From contig CAJGDF010000090.1 in assembly GCA_904502105.1 (NCBI GenBank), positions 1-6,868 of the forward strand: a stretch of 6,868 nucleotides of DNA, given 5' to 3'. Position numbers and translations under genes: made by a program. The stretch's first letter is position 1, and each line of letters opens with the position of its first letter. Shown piece after piece: positions 5,741 through 6,868 of this stretch. The notes beneath the pieces were generated by a model. The model was not told where the DNA came from and searched no databases. It saw only the letters and a list, made by a program, of their open reading frames with translations. Source of the stretch: an uncultured Clostridia bacterium. Lineage in GTDB: Bacteria; Bacillota; Clostridia; Oscillospirales; UBA644.

Positions 5741-6094
5741 ATGGCAAGACGATATGAACTCACAGCAAGCGAGTGGAATAGGATCAAAGACTATCTGCCA
5801 CCGGAACGAAGCGGTCAGAAAGGAAGACCGCGAAAAGATAACCGCATGATGCTCAACGGTATCCTGTGGATACTGCGAACCGGATGTCAGTGGCGCGAGC
5901 TGCCGGAATGCTATGGAAGCTGGCAGAGCGTATACGCCCGATTCCGCAAGTGGCAAAAAGACGGAATCTTCGAAAAGATATTCCGTGAACTGAATTTGGA
6001 TGCGGATATGGAATATATCTGCATAGACTCCACTGCCGTCAAGGTACATGAAAGTGCCAACGGGGGCGTAAAAAAGGGGAGTCAAAAGCCGTAG
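5741..6094 (+). CDS. IS5-family transposase, first frame (OrfA)
   Basis: Read without frameshifting this gives 117 residues ending at TAG 6092-6094. It contains the N-terminal DNA-binding region shared by IS5 transposases (YELTASEWNRIKDYLPPERS at 5-24, then LNGILWILRTGCQWRELP at 38-55) and the first catalytic aspartate, D96 in CIDSTAVK. The second and third acidic residues lie in the other frame, so this product alone cannot transpose. It may act as a DNA-binding inhibitor, as in some two-frame IS elements (inference). After the slippery site at 6070-6076 the zero frame adds only GSQKP before stopping. The ATG at 5741 matches the usual MARRYELT-type start of the family but has no clear Shine-Dalgarno. 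Confidence 0.88.
   Translation: MARRYELTASEWNRIKDYLPPERSGQKGRPRKDNRMMLNGILWILRTGCQWRELPECYGSWQSVYARFRKWQKDGIFEKIFRELNLDADMEYICIDSTAVKVHESANGGVKKGSQKP
6070..6076 (+). other. Programmed -1 ribosomal frameshift site A AAA AAG
   Basis: In the OrfA frame the bases read A AAA AAG, the canonical slippery heptamer, directly followed by GGGG. A -1 shift here continues as GESKAVGRTKGGLNTKIH, which restores the family's conserved (A)(V/I)GR(T/S)(K/R)GGL.TKIH block. The first in-frame stop for OrfA comes 15 bases later. The 4-bp stem GGTG/CACC about 30 bases downstream is too weak to call a stimulator. Confidence 0.85.
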
Positions 6095-6504
6095 GACGCA
6101 CGAAAGGTGGTCTGAACACCAAAATTCATACGCTTACAGATGCACTGGGGAATCCTCTTGAATTTCTGCTTACTGCGGGGAATGTCAATGATTCCACAGT
6201 GGCTGTAGAACTTTTGTCGCGCCGTGATCTGTCTGACAGTAATATTCTCGGAGACAAAGCATACGGAACTGCTCAGATTCTGGACTACATCCAGCAGGCA
6301 GATGGGGAGTACACGATTCCGCCGAAAAGCAATACAGTCAGACCTTGGTTTTGCGATTGGCATACTTACAAGGATCGCCATGTGATCGAATGCTTTTTCC
6401 AGAAACTCAAGTGGTTTCGCAGAATTGCTACTCGTTTCGACAAGCGTGATGACGTTTTTCTTGCCGGTGTCTTTCTTGCTTCTATTCTTATTTTGTTGAA
6501 ATAA
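6076..6504 (+). CDS. IS5-family transposase, second frame (OrfB half of the fusion)
   Basis: After the -1 shift at 6070-6076 this frame supplies residues 113-254 of the full transposase, ending at TAA 6502-6504. It holds the rest of the DDE catalytic core: GRTKGGLNTKIHTL (119-132), D172 in LGDKAYGT, and E217 in DRHVIECFFQKLKWF, with Y210, R213 and K224 at the spacing of the Y(2)R(3)E(6)K signature. The closing RRIATRFDKRDDVFLAGV block is also typical of the family. There is no stop or second shift, so the catalytic half is intact. Independent translation from ATG 6199 would lose the GRTKGGLNTKIH block, so expression as a fusion is the sensible reading. Confidence 0.88.
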   Translation, partial: GESKAVGRTKGGLNTKIHTLTDALGNPLEFLLTAGNVNDSTVAVELLSRRDLSDSNILGDKAYGTAQILDYIQQADGEYTIPPKSNTVRPWFCDWHTYKDRHVIECFFQKLKWFRRIATRFDKRDDVFLAGVFLASILILLK

Positions 6505-6512
6505 TACTATGG

Positions 6513-6541
6513 TTGACTATTTTTCAAACAAGACCTAACAA
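6513..6541 (+). promoter_or_regulatory. Outward -35-like box in the IS right end; possible hybrid promoter
   Basis: TTGACT (6513-6518) overlaps the start of the right inverted end and points towards the sigma factor gene. The hexamer 17 bases downstream, TAACAA (6536-6541), lies in flanking DNA and matches the -10 consensus at only three positions. A TATTAT at 6561-6566 lacks a -35. Weak evidence for IS-driven transcription. Confidence 0.3.
6517..6535 (-). repeat. Right inverted end of the IS (IRR)
   Basis: Read outward on the minus strand, GGTCTTGTTTGAAAAATAG pairs with the left end at 17 of 19 positions. TA follows directly at 6536-6537. Confidence 0.9.
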
Positions 6542-6619
6542 ACCGCCGCGAACCGTGACTTATTATACGAAGCCGGCTCACAAAGAAATTCACAGAATAC
6601 CGAAAAATCCCGTCACAAC

Positions 6620-6624
6620 GAGGA
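6620..6624 (+). promoter_or_regulatory. Ribosome binding site of the sigma factor gene
   Basis: GAGGA lies four bases before ATG 6629 and decides this start. The 90 bases between the IS and this site contain no promoter I would trust. Confidence 0.65.
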
Positions 6625-6628
6625 AAAC

Positions 6629-6868
6629 ATGGACAACGAACTTACCGAACTTTTCACTTCCCAGCTCGATCGCCTGTACCGGTTTGCGTACAACCGCCTG
6701 CACGACGAAGCTGCGGCGGAAGACCTGACCCAGGACATCATCGAGTGCGCACTGCGCTCGTATCACAAAATCGACGATCCCGCACGCCGGATTCCGTGGC
6801 TGTGGGGGATTGCGCGCAACGTGTACCTGCGGACGATCTGCGCGAAATCCCGCCGCGAAACGGCGGCG
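6629..6868 (+). CDS. ECF-type RNA polymerase sigma factor (N-terminal part)
   Basis: Eighty codons are visible before the window ends. They cover region 2 of a sigma-70 family factor, the part that binds core polymerase and melts the -10 element. Visible marks are LYRFAYNRLHDEAAAEDLTQDI (16-37; the AEDLTQD core is diagnostic), then IPWLWGIARNVYLRTICAKSRR (55-76), matching the usual F.WL..IARN...D..R.. block. The usual Asp after IARN is replaced (NVYLRTICAK). There is no N-terminal extension, as expected for a small ECF factor. Region 4 and any anti-sigma partner lie beyond the window. Two lines counted by hand are 65-67% GC, against about 40% in the lipoprotein gene, with codons ending mostly in G or C, so it may have a different origin from the left part. 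The IS end lies 93 bases upstream and may have displaced or replaced its promoter. Confidence 0.85.
   Translation, partial: MDNELTELFTSQLDRLYRFAYNRLHDEAAAEDLTQDIIECALRSYHKIDDPARRIPWLWGIARNVYLRTICAKSRRETAA

Larger units (their letters stand above)
5684..6535 (+). mobile_element. Complete IS5-family insertion sequence (IS427-like), 852 bp
   Basis: The element is bounded by 19-bp inverted ends (17 of 19 identical) and flanked on both sides by TA (5682-5683 and 6536-6537), which fits the short TA-type target duplication of this group. It carries a transposase in two overlapping frames (5741-6094 and 6076-6504) joined by a -1 slippery site. The predicted fusion has 254 residues with an intact D96, D172, E217 triad and the Y(2)R(3)E(6)K signature around 210-224. 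Length and organisation match the IS427 branch as I know it; the subgroup is inferred from memory. It appears intact and possibly still mobile. It lies between the XRE terminator and the ECF sigma gene and interrupts no recognisable gene. Confidence 0.92.

Noticed and set aside
5681..6538. Longer target duplication or TTAG ends for the IS
   Set aside because: The left flank TTA and right flank TAA are inverted, not direct; only the 2-base TA is a direct repeat, and this is weak evidence alone.
6550..6572. ECF-type autoregulatory promoter (GAACC ... CGAA)
   Set aside because: The spacer is about 13 bases, shorter than the 16-17 usual for ECF promoters.
6571..6578. Palindrome AGCCGGCT upstream of the sigma gene
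   Set aside because: Only 8 bp and likely by chance in GC-rich DNA.
6513..6728. 71-codon + frame crossing the IS end into the sigma gene
   Set aside because: It spans the IS boundary, overlaps the sigma gene in another frame and its product is low-complexity.

Overview
The window looks like chromosomal DNA of an AT-leaning Gram-positive gut anaerobe. A Clostridia/Oscillospiraceae (Ruminococcus-like) origin is inferred from the protein families, the strong sigma-A promoters, the AGGAG-type ribosome binding sites and sampled GC near 40%. No rRNA, tRNA or CRISPR array was seen. No stretch without a gene exceeds about 230 bases.

Layout. (1) 2-325, +: the 3' end of an unrecognised acidic protein. 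It is followed by a 17-bp hairpin whose right arm carries the probable ribosome binding site of the next gene. (2) 387-2168, +: a two-gene operon. The first gene encodes a P-loop ATPase of the PRK06851 type with an internal duplication. Fifteen bases after it lies TrmO, the methyltransferase that N6-methylates t6A37 in tRNA. The operon ends at a clear terminator. (3) 2282-3952, +: a 556-residue lipoprotein with its own near-consensus promoter, a Cys/His-rich N-terminal module and nested YD-like repeats. (4) 3983-4255, -: a small DUF4298 protein, convergent with the lipoprotein gene and sharing its terminator hairpin. (5) 4482-5588, +: an XRE-family regulator with a helical C-terminal region, divergent from the DUF4298 gene. 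A perfect 14-bp palindrome sits at its likely transcription start. (6) 5684-6535: a complete 852-bp IS5-family insertion sequence with 19-bp inverted ends. Its transposase is split across two frames joined by a canonical A AAA AAG -1 slippery site, and the D, D and E catalytic residues are all present. (7) 6629 to the window end, +: the start of an ECF sigma factor gene. It is about 65% GC in the lines counted, in sharp contrast with everything left of the IS.

The genes mostly look like independent housekeeping and accessory units. I see no defence or biosynthetic cluster. The points most worth following are the composition break at the IS, the hairpin that may hide the ATPase gene's ribosome binding site, the lost P-loop in the ATPase's second repeat, the palindrome at the XRE promoter, and the IS frameshift signal with a nearly leaderless transposase start.
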